A stretch of DNA of 64,000 nt from Leclercia adecarboxylata (lineage in GTDB: Bacteria; Pseudomonadota; Gammaproteobacteria; Enterobacterales; Enterobacteriaceae), in the NCBI RefSeq assembly GCF_023639785.1, contig NZ_CP098325.1, positions 2,170,001 to 2,234,000 on the forward strand, in the 5' to 3' direction. The number at the start of each line of letters is the position of its first letter. Positions within the stretch are counted from its first letter, which is position 1. Positions 6,501 through 14,804 of this stretch are shown piece after piece. Under the pieces are notes generated by a model. The model ran no database searches, was not told the origin of the DNA, and saw only the letters and a program-made list of their open reading frames with translations. Made by a program: the position numbers and the translations under genes.

Positions 6501-6737
6501 ATGAGCGAAGCAAAACCGCAGGACGGAAGCACCGTAAAGGGATATCGAACCTTAACGGAAGGTGACATTCAGGTGATGAACCGCCTCAAAGACGTAAGCC
6601 GACATTTTTTGAGCTTGCTGGATACCGCCAAAGAAACCGGCGCTGATCCGCGCTGGGTTGCAATGGCGAAAACTGAGATGCAAAAGGCATGCATGTTCGC
6701 CTGCCGCTCAGTGGCAAAGCCTGACGAAGACTGCTAG
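6501..6737 (+). CDS. probable Acb2/Tad1-hairpin-domain protein (anti-CBASS cyclic-nucleotide sponge)
   Basis: 78 residues fitting the compact two-helix Acb2 (formerly DUF7681) pattern: a GYRTLTEGDIQVMNRLK start, a middle ADPRWVAMAKTEMQKA helix and a RSVAKP end. Family members form hexamers that sequester the cyclic di- and trinucleotides made by CBASS and related defence enzymes, which blocks abortive infection. The call rests on the spaced residues Y-R-x-L-T, N-x-L-K, R-W-x-A, and R-x-V-A-x-P, which I match from memory. It lies directly after the spanins in the Q-dependent operon. If the family call is wrong, it is an unknown phage protein. Confidence 0.62.
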   Translation: MSEAKPQDGSTVKGYRTLTEGDIQVMNRLKDVSRHFLSLLDTAKETGADPRWVAMAKTEMQKACMFACRSVAKPDEDC

Positions 6738-6829
6738 CCATTCCAAAGCGTCCTATCCCGGGCGCTTGATAATGGTGACAAATATCTCAATTTTTATTGT
6801 GGTTGACATAAAATCCTTTATTTTCATTG

Positions 6830-6838
6830 TGATATAAT
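6830..6838 (+). promoter_or_regulatory. extended -10 promoter of a prophage accessory gene
   Basis: TGATATAAT contains a consensus TATAAT preceded by the TGn extension. A TTGACA lies too far upstream (24 bases) to be its ordinary -35 partner. Two ATTGTG repeats flank that TTGACA. The ribosome site AAGGAGG follows, so the gene at 6868 can be expressed independently of Q, for example in the lysogen. Confidence 0.6.
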
Positions 6839-6867
6839 CATCAGGCATCAATGAAAAGGAGGTGCAT

Positions 6868-7146
6868 ATGTTTGAGGTGATAATGTTTGGCGGCGGGGAA
6901 AACGGTAACATTACGCATACAGAAAAGATTGAACGCGTAATTAAATTGTCCGACCCACGCTTTCAACACCACCCGATTGTAAATGGTGTAGCTACCGCTC
7001 CAGAGATCGAATACCGAGTTGTCGAGTTCCAGCTTGATGGCTCAATATATCTGGTTGGCTACCATGGGAATAAGCCAAGCGATGCTGTTATTAGTTCTAA
7101 CATCAGGCATAGCGATCCCAAGCTCAAGCCATACAAAACACTGTAA
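6868..7146 (+). CDS. independently transcribed prophage accessory protein, unknown
   Basis: 92 residues, soluble, starting MFEVIMFGGGENGN and ending KLKPYKTL. AAGGAGG lies five bases before this ATG, so I prefer it to the in-frame GTG two codons earlier. An extended -10 promoter precedes it and an intrinsic terminator overlaps its stop. This promoter-gene-terminator unit within the late operon is the textbook form of a moron. The family is not recognised. Confidence 0.6.
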   Translation: MFEVIMFGGGENGNITHTEKIERVIKLSDPRFQHHPIVNGVATAPEIEYRVVEFQLDGSIYLVGYHGNKPSDAVISSNIRHSDPKLKPYKTL

Positions 7147-7166
7147 CCGCCTCCGGGCGGTTTTTT
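7145..7166 (+). terminator. rho-independent terminator
   Basis: Stem AACCGCC/GGCGGTT with a TCCG tetraloop and a run of six Ts, overlapping the stop codon of the preceding accessory gene. Confidence 0.88.
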
Positions 7167-7249
7167 ATTGTCATCACCATGGGTAGACTCATCGTAATGG
7201 CTATAACGGTTAAATCGTAAATATACCCTACAGGGGGTAAAGAGGTTTT

Positions 7250-7444
7250 ATGGCTGACATTCACCAGATCACGATAACCCTTGATATGAAGGAGCACGTT
7301 GCACGCTCTCAAGAAGTGCTTGAGGAACTGCAGCGAAGGGTGAGTGAGCTTAGTCCGCGTGTCTCAGAAGAGGACGCGCTGCGGATCCTTCTTCTCGACA
7401 TGACATTTGATTACTTGAAGGCTAAGAAATCATTGGCGGATTAA
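7250..7444 (+). CDS. small helical prophage protein, unknown
   Basis: 64 residues, mostly charged helix (HVARSQEVLEELQRRVSELS), with a short hydrophobic patch LRILLLDMTFDYL. The ribosome site AGAGG is close to the ATG. A small dyad, TACCC-N6-GGGTA, lies at 7224-7239, just upstream, and could be an operator. It is convergent with the leftward gene that ends two bases after its stop. The family is not recognised. Confidence 0.5.
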   Translation: MADIHQITITLDMKEHVARSQEVLEELQRRVSELSPRVSEEDALRILLLDMTFDYLKAKKSLAD

Positions 7445-7446
7445 AA

Positions 7447-7782
7447 CTACTGTCTTTGAATGTTTTCCCATTGGCGTCGATGCTCCTCCTTCTCATCCAC
7501 ACAGGAAGGGCACAGTAATCCGCCGTAGTACATGTCATTTTGAATGGCGCTCTCAAGATCATCACCTTCAAGAACGTGCTGGCAGTCATTGTGATACCCG
7601 CCAGGGTCGGTTACTCCATCGCAAGGTTTGGTGAGAAACGGCACTAGTACCGCTTTTTGTCGTGGAGTTAAGCTTTCATAACCATTGTTTACAGCCCTCT
7701 GAGCTATTCCAGCCACCATAGCATCTTGGCCATGGAAGCGATCATGTTCGAGCATGGTATTGAGAAGAGATTCCGTAGACAT
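7447..7782 (-). CDS. reverse-strand phage protein with Cys/His zinc-binding-like segment
   Basis: 111 residues starting MSTESLLNTMLEHDRFHGQD. The C-terminal half carries C-x-(n)-H-x3-C-x-H and later LLCPSCVDEKEEH, which suggests a metal site. The ATG at 7782 has AAAGG eight bases upstream; a longer in-frame start overlaps the terminase start region and has no ribosome site. It reads against the late operon just before the terminase genes, so it is probably expressed from its own promoter during lysogeny. No function is assigned. Confidence 0.55.
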   Translation of the reverse strand: MSTESLLNTMLEHDRFHGQDAMVAGIAQRAVNNGYESLTPRQKAVLVPFLTKPCDGVTDPGGYHNDCQHVLEGDDLESAIQNDMYYGGLLCPSCVDEKEEHRRQWENIQRQ

Positions 7783-7809
7783 AAATAAACCTTTCATTGT
7801 GGAATAAAA

Positions 7810-8382
7810 ATGGCACTCACCGACAAACAAGATATGTTCTGTCGCGAGTACCTCATCGATTTAAACGCCACGCAAGCGGCTATTCGGGCGGGGTACAGCG
7901 TCAAAACTGCCAACCGCATCGCCGCCAAGTTATTGTCAAAAGTTGACATCCAAAACAGAATCGCCGAACTCAAAACGAAGCGCAATGAAGTTGTGGGTAT
8001 TGATGCCGATTATGTGCTCCGGCGCTTGGTTGAGATCGACCAGATGGATGTATTGGACATCCTGAATGACGACGGCAGCCTAAGGCCGATCACCTCATGG
8101 CCTAAAGCCTGGCGAATTTCGCTAACCGGTTTGGACATCAGCACGACCATTCAAAACTTCGACGAAGAGACCGCCGAGACCATCCTTAAAAAGATTAAGT
8201 GGCCTGATAAGGTTAAAAACCTCGAATTGCTCGGCAAGCATGTGCGCGTGCAGGCATTCAAAGAGCAGGTGGAGCAGAAGGTCACCGCAACCCACAGCAT
8301 CATGCCGGTCCCGTCCTGCGATAACGTAGACGACTGGGAAGCAGCAGCGCAGAAGCAACAGAACGAGGTTCTTGGTGGATGA
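7810..8382 (+). CDS. terS: terminase small subunit (Terminase_2 family)
   Basis: 190 residues. The N-terminal MALTDKQDMFCREYLIDLNATQAAIRAGYS, split here into its LTDKQ and ATQAAIRAGYS motifs, is the DNA-binding helix-turn-helix of the terminase_2 small subunits. It recognises the packaging site and recruits the large subunit. The C-terminus is polar and probably forms the contact with TerL. The stop overlaps the TerL start (ATGA). Confidence 0.9.
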   Translation: MALTDKQDMFCREYLIDLNATQAAIRAGYSVKTANRIAAKLLSKVDIQNRIAELKTKRNEVVGIDADYVLRRLVEIDQMDVLDILNDDGSLRPITSWPKAWRISLTGLDISTTIQNFDEETAETILKKIKWPDKVKNLELLGKHVRVQAFKEQVEQKVTATHSIMPVPSCDNVDDWEAAAQKQQNEVLGG

Positions 8383-9950
8383 ATTACAAAGCCGTCTGGA
8401 AACCTTTGCCGGGATCGCAGTCGCTCTCCCTGAGTTGCCCGTGTAACGAAATTCTCTACGAGGGGACGCGCGGACCGGGTAAAACTGCCGCGCAGCTGGC
8501 GCGCTTTCGTCGCCTGGTTGGTCTGGGCTACGGCTCGTTCTGGCGTGGCGTGATATTCGATACCGAGTATAAAAACCTCACCGATATCATCACCCAGTCA
8601 AAGCGCATGTATCGCCTGTTTAATGACGGCGCACGCTATCTGGCGTCAGCGTCTGAACTACGCTGGGTGTGGCCAACTGGCGAAGAGCTGCTGTTCCGCT
8701 TCGGGAAGGAGGAGGGCGACTACTGGGACTATCACGGTCAGGAGTTCCCGTTCATCGGCTTTAACGAGCTGACCAAGCAGCAGTCGGGTGAATTCTACGA
8801 GATGATGTTCTCCTGCCGACGCTCATCGTTCAGGCCGGAGAACTATCCGCGGGATGATGGCTCGTTACTAAAGCCGATCCCGCTGGAGACGTTCAGCACC
8901 ACGAACCCGTTTGGCATCGGCCATACCTGGGTGAAGAAACGCTTCATCGAGCCAGCTCCCCGCGGCACCATCATTCGCGAGACGCAAAAGGTGTTCAACC
9001 CGCAGACCGAGCGAGAAGAGGACGTGACGCTGACGCGCGTTGCGATTCATGGCTCGTTCAAAGAGAACCCATATCTCGACCCGCAGTACATCGCAACACT
9101 GATGGCAATCAAAGATCCCAACCGGCGCAAAGCCTGGGTTGAGGGTTCCTGGGACGTTACCAGCGGCGGACGCTTTGACCATCTGTGGAATGCCTCGCTG
9201 CACGTCATTAAGCCGTTCCGCATTCCGGACAGTTGGACTGTTGACCGCTCCCATGACTGGGGCGAGTCGAAGCCGTTCTCAAACCTGTGGTGGGCACGCG
9301 CCGACGGCACCGCCGCCGAGCTGCCTGATGGTCGCCAGTTCTGCCCGCCTGCCGGGTCGCTGATCCTGATTGGGGAATGGTATGGCTGCCCGCCTGATGA
9401 ACTCAACAAAGGTCTGAATATGTCGTCCACAAACGTCGCCAAAGGTGTGGCGTGGGTGGATAAGCGGCTGGTGGGCGAAGAGCTTGCTGAGCCCGAAGAG
9501 ATAAAACTCAACGGGGTAACTCAGGGGCAACTGAACATCATGCCCGGCATCTGCAAGAAGGTTATACCCGGCCCGGCTGACGGGGCTATCTACAACACCG
9601 GCGATGACGAACTCTCCATTGCCCAGAAGATGGAATCGCAGGGCGTTAAGTGGGTTCCATCCAACAAGAAACCGGGATCGCGCGTGAACGGCGCGGCCCT
9701 GTTTGCTGACATGCTTGAGGCCGTCATTGAAGGTAAGAAGCTGGAATCAGGCATGCCAGAGAAGCCAGCATTCTACGTATTCGACTACTGCAGGGGCTGG
9801 ATAAGCCGTGTTCCGGTGCTCGTGCGCGACAGTAAGAACCCTGACGACGTAGATACCCAGCAGGAAGATCACGACTGGGATGGCACACGCTACGCCGTCC
9901 TCCATTCACCGCCGAAGAAAGTCGGCAAAGTCACCAACCTACGGATCTAA
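8379..9950 (+). CDS. terL: terminase large subunit (packaging ATPase/nuclease)
   Basis: 523 residues. The N-terminal ATPase shows a Walker A variant, EGTRGPGKT (about residues 29-37), and a Walker B-like FPFIGFNEL (about 127-135). The C-terminal half holds the nuclease, with a VDRSHDWGESK start that fits an RNaseH-fold acidic cluster. It translocates DNA into the prohead through the portal and cuts the concatemer. It is coupled to terS by a 4-base overlap. Confidence 0.92.
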   Translation: MNYKAVWKPLPGSQSLSLSCPCNEILYEGTRGPGKTAAQLARFRRLVGLGYGSFWRGVIFDTEYKNLTDIITQSKRMYRLFNDGARYLASASELRWVWPTGEELLFRFGKEEGDYWDYHGQEFPFIGFNELTKQQSGEFYEMMFSCRRSSFRPENYPRDDGSLLKPIPLETFSTTNPFGIGHTWVKKRFIEPAPRGTIIRETQKVFNPQTEREEDVTLTRVAIHGSFKENPYLDPQYIATLMAIKDPNRRKAWVEGSWDVTSGGRFDHLWNASLHVIKPFRIPDSWTVDRSHDWGESKPFSNLWWARADGTAAELPDGRQFCPPAGSLILIGEWYGCPPDELNKGLNMSSTNVAKGVAWVDKRLVGEELAEPEEIKLNGVTQGQLNIMPGICKKVIPGPADGAIYNTGDDELSIAQKMESQGVKWVPSNKKPGSRVNGAALFADMLEAVIEGKKLESGMPEKPAFYVFDYCRGWISRVPVLVRDSKNPDDVDTQQEDHDWDGTRYAVLHSPPKKVGKVTNLRI

Positions 9951-9954
9951 CCCC

Positions 9955-11358
9955 ATGCCTGATATTTCAACCCCCAATCTGGACTATGGGAACATGGTGC
10001 AGGCGTGGGACATTAACGACGCCCTGATGGGCGGTACGCTGTACATGCGCCAGTTGGGTGAGGCTTATCTCCCGCGCTGGCCGAAAGAGGATAAAGAGGA
10101 TTACAAAAAGCGCCTGGCTGTGGCCACGCTCCTCCCGGCATACGAAGAGACGATCAACCAGAACGTCGGACGCGTTTTCGCGGAGCCAATCCAACTGGGC
10201 GAGAACGTCCCGGATGCTCTGCGCGAGTTCGCGAAGAACGTGGATCTTGAAGGCAGTCGCCTCGATGTATGGGCGCAGGCGTTCTTCAGCCTGGCGATGC
10301 AGTACGGTCTGTCCCATGCGCTGGTGGACTACCCTCGTATCGATGCCGAACAGGTGAAGACCAAGGCTGATGAAAAGGCCACCGGCGCACGCCCCTACGT
10401 GACGATGCTGAATCCCCGCCAGGTGATCGGCTGGAAGTCGAAGATGACCGGGGGCAAGGTGGTGCTCACGGCTCTGCGTATCAAAGAGGTGGTGGTCGAA
10501 GACGGTGACGACTTCGGGCAGACGAAAGTAGAACAGATACGCCTGCTCACGCCCGGGCAGGTGCAAATCTACCGCAAGGCCACTGGTGCCGACGGCCAGG
10601 CGAACTGGGCGCTGCACGATGAATGGACAACATCCCGGCAGGACATCACCCTGGTCACGCTCTACACCAAACGCACCGGCTTTATGTGTGGCTCACCGCC
10701 GCTGCTCAATATGGCGCTGCTGAACGTCAAGCACTGGCAGAGCCAGAGCGAGCAGGACAACATCCTCCACGTCGCCCGGGTGCCCATCCTCACCGTGTTC
10801 GGGCTGGAGGAGGGGCAGGAGCTGGTAATTGGTTCTTCATCTGCGGCAAGTTTCAATGATCGGCAGAAACAGGGCCTCGAGTACGTCGAGCACACCGGCT
10901 CCTCCATCGGCGCTGGCAAAGAGTCGCTGGCTGAGCTGGTGGAGCAGATGCGCCAGGCTGGCGCGAAGCTGCTGCGCACCGACAATACCTCGACCAAGTC
11001 CGTAGACCAGACCTCAGAAGAGAAGATGCAGGAGCAGTCCCCGCTCTACACCATGGCAACCAGCCTGGAAGACGCGATCGACAACATCCTGCAAATCATG
11101 GCCGAGTACATCGGGGAGAAAGACGGCGGCAGTGTCGATGTCCGCACTGAACTGGATGTCGAGTCGAAAGAGTTCAACCCTCCGGCGGCGCTGGCTATTC
11201 AGTCCCTGCGTCAGGGTGGTGACCTCCGTCGTATTGATGCCATCAAAGCCCTGCAGAAGCTCAACCTGATTGATGCTGATGCCGACCCTGAGAAGGTCCT
11301 GGATGAACTACTGACTGAATCGGCCTCGCTGACGGAACCGCCACTGGACGAGGTGTGA
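9955..11358 (+). CDS. portal protein (DUF4055 family)
   Basis: 467 residues from MPDIST; an in-frame ATG 75 bases upstream lies inside terL and is unlikely. The sequence matches the DUF4055 portal family: YMRQLGEAYLPRWPKE near the N-terminus, then a long wing/stem region and an acidic helical C-terminal crown. Portal rings form the DNA entry vertex and the packaging motor base. The order terL-portal-minor head protein supports the role. The stop is two bases before the next ATG. Confidence 0.88.
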   Translation: MPDISTPNLDYGNMVQAWDINDALMGGTLYMRQLGEAYLPRWPKEDKEDYKKRLAVATLLPAYEETINQNVGRVFAEPIQLGENVPDALREFAKNVDLEGSRLDVWAQAFFSLAMQYGLSHALVDYPRIDAEQVKTKADEKATGARPYVTMLNPRQVIGWKSKMTGGKVVLTALRIKEVVVEDGDDFGQTKVEQIRLLTPGQVQIYRKATGADGQANWALHDEWTTSRQDITLVTLYTKRTGFMCGSPPLLNMALLNVKHWQSQSEQDNILHVARVPILTVFGLEEGQELVIGSSSAASFNDRQKQGLEYVEHTGSSIGAGKESLAELVEQMRQAGAKLLRTDNTSTKSVDQTSEEKMQEQSPLYTMATSLEDAIDNILQIMAEYIGEKDGGSVDVRTELDVESKEFNPPAALAIQSLRQGGDLRRIDAIKALQKLNLIDADADPEKVLDELLTESASLTEPPLDEV

Positions 11359-11359
11359 T

Positions 11360-12463
11360 ATGGCCCGCTCCGTCAACGATCGCCTGCAGGACGAGACGAT
11401 AGCGCATGGTCTGTATGTGAACCGCTACGGTACGGGCGTCGCCCGGCGCATGGTGTCGCTGCTGAACAAGCTGGACGCCGACCTGGCCGCAAAGTTGCTG
11501 GTGCTGCTGGATGGCAAGCGCGCGGACACCTACAGTGCCCGCCGCCTGGCTTCGCTGCTGGCTGGGGTACGTGACCTCAACCAACAGGCCTATGAGCCAG
11601 TTAACGATGCGCTGGCGAGGGAACTGACGCGCTACGTTGAGTATGAGGTCGGGTACCAGCTGGACCTGTTCAGTAGCATCATTCCGAACCAGATCCTCAA
11701 GCATGTGCCGCTACAGAGCATTGCACCCGAGCAGGTTTACGCCGCAGCAGTGGCGCAGCCTTTCCAGGGGCGCTTGCTGAAAGAGTGGGGCCAGAAGCTT
11801 GAAGCCGATCGGCTGGACAAAATCACCAACGCTGTGCGCTCCGGGTTCCTCCAGGGTGAGACGGTAGAGCAGATTGTCCGGCGCGTTACCGGCACACCGA
11901 AACTCAATCGTGAAGACGGGGTGATTAACGCATCCCGGCGCGACCTGGCGGTGGTGACCCGCACCGCTGTGAATCACATGGCCGCCACGGCGCGTCAGGA
12001 CTTCGCCCAGGCCAACAGCGATATCGTGAAGGCCAAGCAGTGGTCCTCCACGCTGGATACGCATACCAGCCAGTGGTGCATCATCCGCGACCGCAAGCTC
12101 TACACGCTCGACGGCAAGCCGCTGGGGCATGTGGTCCCGTACCTGCGCGGTCCTGGCAAAATCCACTTCTGCTGCCGCTCCGGCGAAATCCTGATTACCA
12201 AATCGTGGGAAGAATTGCAGATAGCCTCTGACGAGCTGAGCAGCGCCACACGTGCTTCTATGGATGGGCAGGTGCCAGCGCATACCAACTACGCCGACTG
12301 GCTCGCCAGGCAGCCATACGCGCGGCAGGAGCAGGTGCTGGGCGTCACCCGGGCGCAGATGCTACGTGACGGCAAAATTACCGTGCCGGAGATGTTCAAC
12401 GATGCCGGGGAATTCCTGACCCTGGACGAACTGCGCCGCGTGGATGCGTCGGCATTTGAATAA
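11360..12463 (+). CDS. minor head protein (SPP1 gp7 / Mu F-like morphogenesis protein)
   Basis: 367 residues. The C-terminal half contains the conserved RTAVNHMAATARQDF and the following WSSTLDTHTSQWCIIRDRK segment with its histidine/cysteine cluster (KIHFCCRSGEIL), the signature of the phage head morphogenesis (Mu gpF/SPP1 gp7) domain. In relatives it binds the portal and is ejected with or guides DNA. The long helical N-terminus is typical. A terminator follows. Confidence 0.85.
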   Translation: MARSVNDRLQDETIAHGLYVNRYGTGVARRMVSLLNKLDADLAAKLLVLLDGKRADTYSARRLASLLAGVRDLNQQAYEPVNDALARELTRYVEYEVGYQLDLFSSIIPNQILKHVPLQSIAPEQVYAAAVAQPFQGRLLKEWGQKLEADRLDKITNAVRSGFLQGETVEQIVRRVTGTPKLNREDGVINASRRDLAVVTRTAVNHMAATARQDFAQANSDIVKAKQWSSTLDTHTSQWCIIRDRKLYTLDGKPLGHVVPYLRGPGKIHFCCRSGEILITKSWEELQIASDELSSATRASMDGQVPAHTNYADWLARQPYARQEQVLGVTRAQMLRDGKITVPEMFNDAGEFLTLDELRRVDASAFE

Positions 12464-12485
12464 CACAATCCTAATCAACATCAAG

Positions 12486-12508
12486 GCTGCCTCCGGGCAG
12501 CTTTTTTT
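12486..12508 (+). terminator. rho-independent terminator
   Basis: GCTGCC/GGCAGC stem, TCCG tetraloop and seven Ts, between the minor head gene and the scaffold. In the late operon it could lower the read-through ratio rather than stop Q-modified polymerase. Confidence 0.85.
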
Positions 12509-12588
12509 ATGCCTGCCGCCGAGCGGATGCGACGCGGTGACCGGGTCGGATGACCCACTACCAATGGCCGGAAGGCTGGAGCAAAACA

Positions 12589-13341
12589 ATGAAACTCAAA
12601 CTCGATGCTAACGGCAATGTGGTCGTTGAAAACGGTATGCCTGTGTACGTCCATGACGACGGCAAAGAGATCCCGTTCGATGCGGTCGCAGCTATGAACA
12701 AAATCACTTCCCTGAATGGCGAGGCGAAAACTCACCGTGAAGCGAAGGAAGCGGCGGAAGCCAGTCTCGCGAAATTCGCTGGCATCTCCGACCCGACCAA
12801 GGCGCTCGAAGCCCTGGAGATGATGACCAAAATCGACCAGAAGAAGCTGATCGACGCTGGCGCCGTTGACCAGGTGAAGGCTGAAATCACCAAGGTATTC
12901 CAGCAGCAACTGGACGAAGCGAACGGCAAGACCAAACAGCTGGAAACCCAGCTCTACGACGAGATGATCGGCGGCCGCTTCGGTGGTTCGAAGTTCATCT
13001 CCGAGAAGATGGCGATCCCGGCTGAGTTCGTGCGTTCCCACTTCGGTCAGAACTTCAAAATCGAAGATGGCAAGGTCGTGGCTTACGACGGGCAGGGCAA
13101 TAAGGTGTTCTCCCGTACCAAACCCGGTGAACTCGCTAGCTTTGACGAAGCGCTGGAATCACTGGTCGAGTTGCATCCGCAGAAAGACTACATCCTCAAA
13201 GCGTCCGGCAACAGCGGCGGTGGCTCTCATCAGTCGCAGTATCAGGCCGGGCAGAAAACCATGAAACGCGCTGCTTTCGACGCCTTACCGCCTGTTGAAC
13301 AACAAACGGTAATTGGCGGCGGCACGAGCATCGTTGATTAA
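12589..13341 (+). CDS. capsid scaffold protein (DUF6651-like)
   Basis: 250 residues from MKLKLDANG; GGAG lies nine bases before this ATG, whereas the earlier in-frame start is in the terminator-proximal leader. The middle is a long charged helix (EAKTHREAKEAAEASLAKF onward, about 45-125), then a small C-terminal domain and a Ser/Gly/Gln linker. This is the usual scaffold architecture directly before the coat gene; the C-terminal basic patch would bind coat protein. Seventeen bases separate it from the coat start. Confidence 0.8.
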   Translation: MKLKLDANGNVVVENGMPVYVHDDGKEIPFDAVAAMNKITSLNGEAKTHREAKEAAEASLAKFAGISDPTKALEALEMMTKIDQKKLIDAGAVDQVKAEITKVFQQQLDEANGKTKQLETQLYDEMIGGRFGGSKFISEKMAIPAEFVRSHFGQNFKIEDGKVVAYDGQGNKVFSRTKPGELASFDEALESLVELHPQKDYILKASGNSGGGSHQSQYQAGQKTMKRAAFDALPPVEQQTVIGGGTSIVD

Positions 13342-13357
13342 CCGAAAGGAAACCTAA

Positions 13358-14494
13358 ATGTCCAACACCCTCACTGGCCTCATCCCAACCATCTTCACCG
13401 CCCTGAATCGCGTATCGCGCGAGCAGGTGGGCTTTATCCCGGCGGTGGCCCGTAACGCCAAAGCCGATGCCGCGGCTAAAGACCAAACCGTGACCGCACC
13501 GGTGGCACCAAAAACCACCACCGTTGATATCACCCCGGCGGCAACCGCGCCAAACGACGGTGATCAGAACATTGGTACTGTGGACGTCAAAATCACCAAA
13601 TCCAAAATGGCCCCGGTCAAATGGAATGGTGAAGAGCAGCTTGCCATCGGACCATCAGGCACCTATGACATTGTCCTGGCTGACCAGTTCTCTCAGGCGT
13701 TCCGCGCACTGAGCAACGAAATGGATGCTGACCTGGCATCGCTGGCTTACAAGTCTTCCCGCGCTGTTGGTGCTCCAAAAGATACACCGTTCAGTGTCAA
13801 AGACGACCTGTCTGATGCGGCGAACGCTCGCCAGGTGCTGACTGATAACGGCGCACCTACCACTGACCTGCGCATGGTACTGGGCGGCGAAGCGATGGCA
13901 TCCATTCGTGGCAAACAGTCCGTACTGTTCAAAGCGAACGAAGCAGGTACCGATCAGCTTCTGCGTGAAGGCATCATTGGTCGTGTGATGGGCTTTAACC
14001 TGCACGAATCCGCCAACATCAAGCGCACTGCGAAAAGCACTGCGGCGGGCTATAAGGTCAACGGCGCGAAGAAAGAGGGCGACATCATTGTTGCTATCTC
14101 TGCTGGCACTGGCGGTATTGCTGCCGGGACTGCAGTGAAGTTCGATGGCGATGACAACCAGTACATGGTCGTAGCGGCAACCTCTTCCACTATCACCATC
14201 GGCGCGCCGGGCCTGCGCCAGGATCTTGCAGACCAGGCAACTGTCACTGTGCTGAGCGAGTTCGCGCCAAACGTTGCTTTTGACCGTAACGCATTCCTGC
14301 TGGCTTGCCGTACCCCGGCCATGCCAAAAGGCGGCGATACCGCTGACGATGTGATGAACGTAACCGATCCTGTCTCTGGTATTACCTTCCAGATCGCGCT
14401 GTACCGCCAGTACCGTCAGGTGCGTTACGAGGTTGGCCTGGCGTGGGGTGTGGCATCCGTTCAGCCTGAACATTCCACCATCATCATGGGTTAA
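13358..14494 (+). CDS. major capsid protein, P22-like coat (HK97 fold with I-domain)
   Basis: 378 residues starting MSNTLTGLIPTIFTALNRVS, typical of the P22 gp5 coat family. The HK97-fold core is interrupted at about residues 225-300 by a beta-rich insert with Gly/Val/Thr repeats (DIIVAISAGTGG, TITIGAPGLRQDL) equivalent to the P22 I-domain. The end, RQVRYEVGLAWGVASVQPEH, is also characteristic. It follows the scaffold gene and has AAAGGAAA before the ATG. A P22-type head with a lambda-type tail makes the phage a module hybrid. Confidence 0.9.
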   Translation: MSNTLTGLIPTIFTALNRVSREQVGFIPAVARNAKADAAAKDQTVTAPVAPKTTTVDITPAATAPNDGDQNIGTVDVKITKSKMAPVKWNGEEQLAIGPSGTYDIVLADQFSQAFRALSNEMDADLASLAYKSSRAVGAPKDTPFSVKDDLSDAANARQVLTDNGAPTTDLRMVLGGEAMASIRGKQSVLFKANEAGTDQLLREGIIGRVMGFNLHESANIKRTAKSTAAGYKVNGAKKEGDIIVAISAGTGGIAAGTAVKFDGDDNQYMVVAATSSTITIGAPGLRQDLADQATVTVLSEFAPNVAFDRNAFLLACRTPAMPKGGDTADDVMNVTDPVSGITFQIALYRQYRQVRYEVGLAWGVASVQPEHSTIIMG

Positions 14495-14499
14495 CCACT

Positions 14500-14520
14500 G
14501 GGGCTTCGGCCCCTTTGTTT
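14500..14520 (+). terminator. rho-independent terminator after the coat gene
   Basis: GGGGC/GCCCC stem with a TTCG loop and TTTGTTTT. Its place directly after the most abundant structural gene would lower expression of the connector genes. Confidence 0.7.
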
Positions 14521-14532
14521 TAAGGAGGCCCA

Positions 14533-14802
14533 ATGGCCGGATTGACCAAAGAGCAGCGCGCACAGCGTGAGGCTGAAAAGCTTGCCGCGCAGAATGGCGC
14601 TGAACAAACTTCTGCCCAGCAGGACCAGCAGCAGGACCAGCAGCAGGACCAGCAGCAGGACCAGCAGCAGGACCAGCAGGGTGTTGAGCTTGTGGTGATG
14701 GTGCGCGATGAGCCTGAATTCCCCGGCGGCCCGCTGAGCGCTGAGGTTCACCCTGACGAGGTGGATAACTGGCTGGCGCTGGACTGGCGTCTGGAGGACT
14801 AA
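14533..14802 (+). CDS. small head protein with Gln/Asp tandem repeat (DUF7210-like)
   Basis: 89 residues: a charged N-terminal helix, five copies of Q-Q-D-Q (residues 29-48), then a compact domain VELVVMVRDEPEFPGG that ends in an acidic tail. The repeat is encoded by a perfect 12-bp tandem array, so the copy number could change without a frameshift. AAGGAGG precedes the ATG. Position between coat and connector genes suggests a head decoration or head-completion role; function is not proven. Confidence 0.6.
   Translation: MAGLTKEQRAQREAEKLAAQNGAEQTSAQQDQQQDQQQDQQQDQQQDQQGVELVVMVRDEPEFPGGPLSAEVHPDEVDNWLALDWRLED
14617..14676 (+). repeat. 12-bp tandem repeat, five perfect copies
   Basis: The unit CAGCAGGACCAG repeats five times without a mismatch inside the coding sequence, followed by one more CAG. 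Perfect identity suggests recent slippage expansion. Twelve bases keep the reading frame, so length variants would all be translated. Confidence 0.95.
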
Positions 14803-14804
14803 CC

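Noticed and set aside
6803..6838. TTGACA with TATAAT as a classical promoter pair
   Set aside because: The 24-base spacing is too long for sigma-70; I treat the TATAAT as an extended -10 promoter instead.
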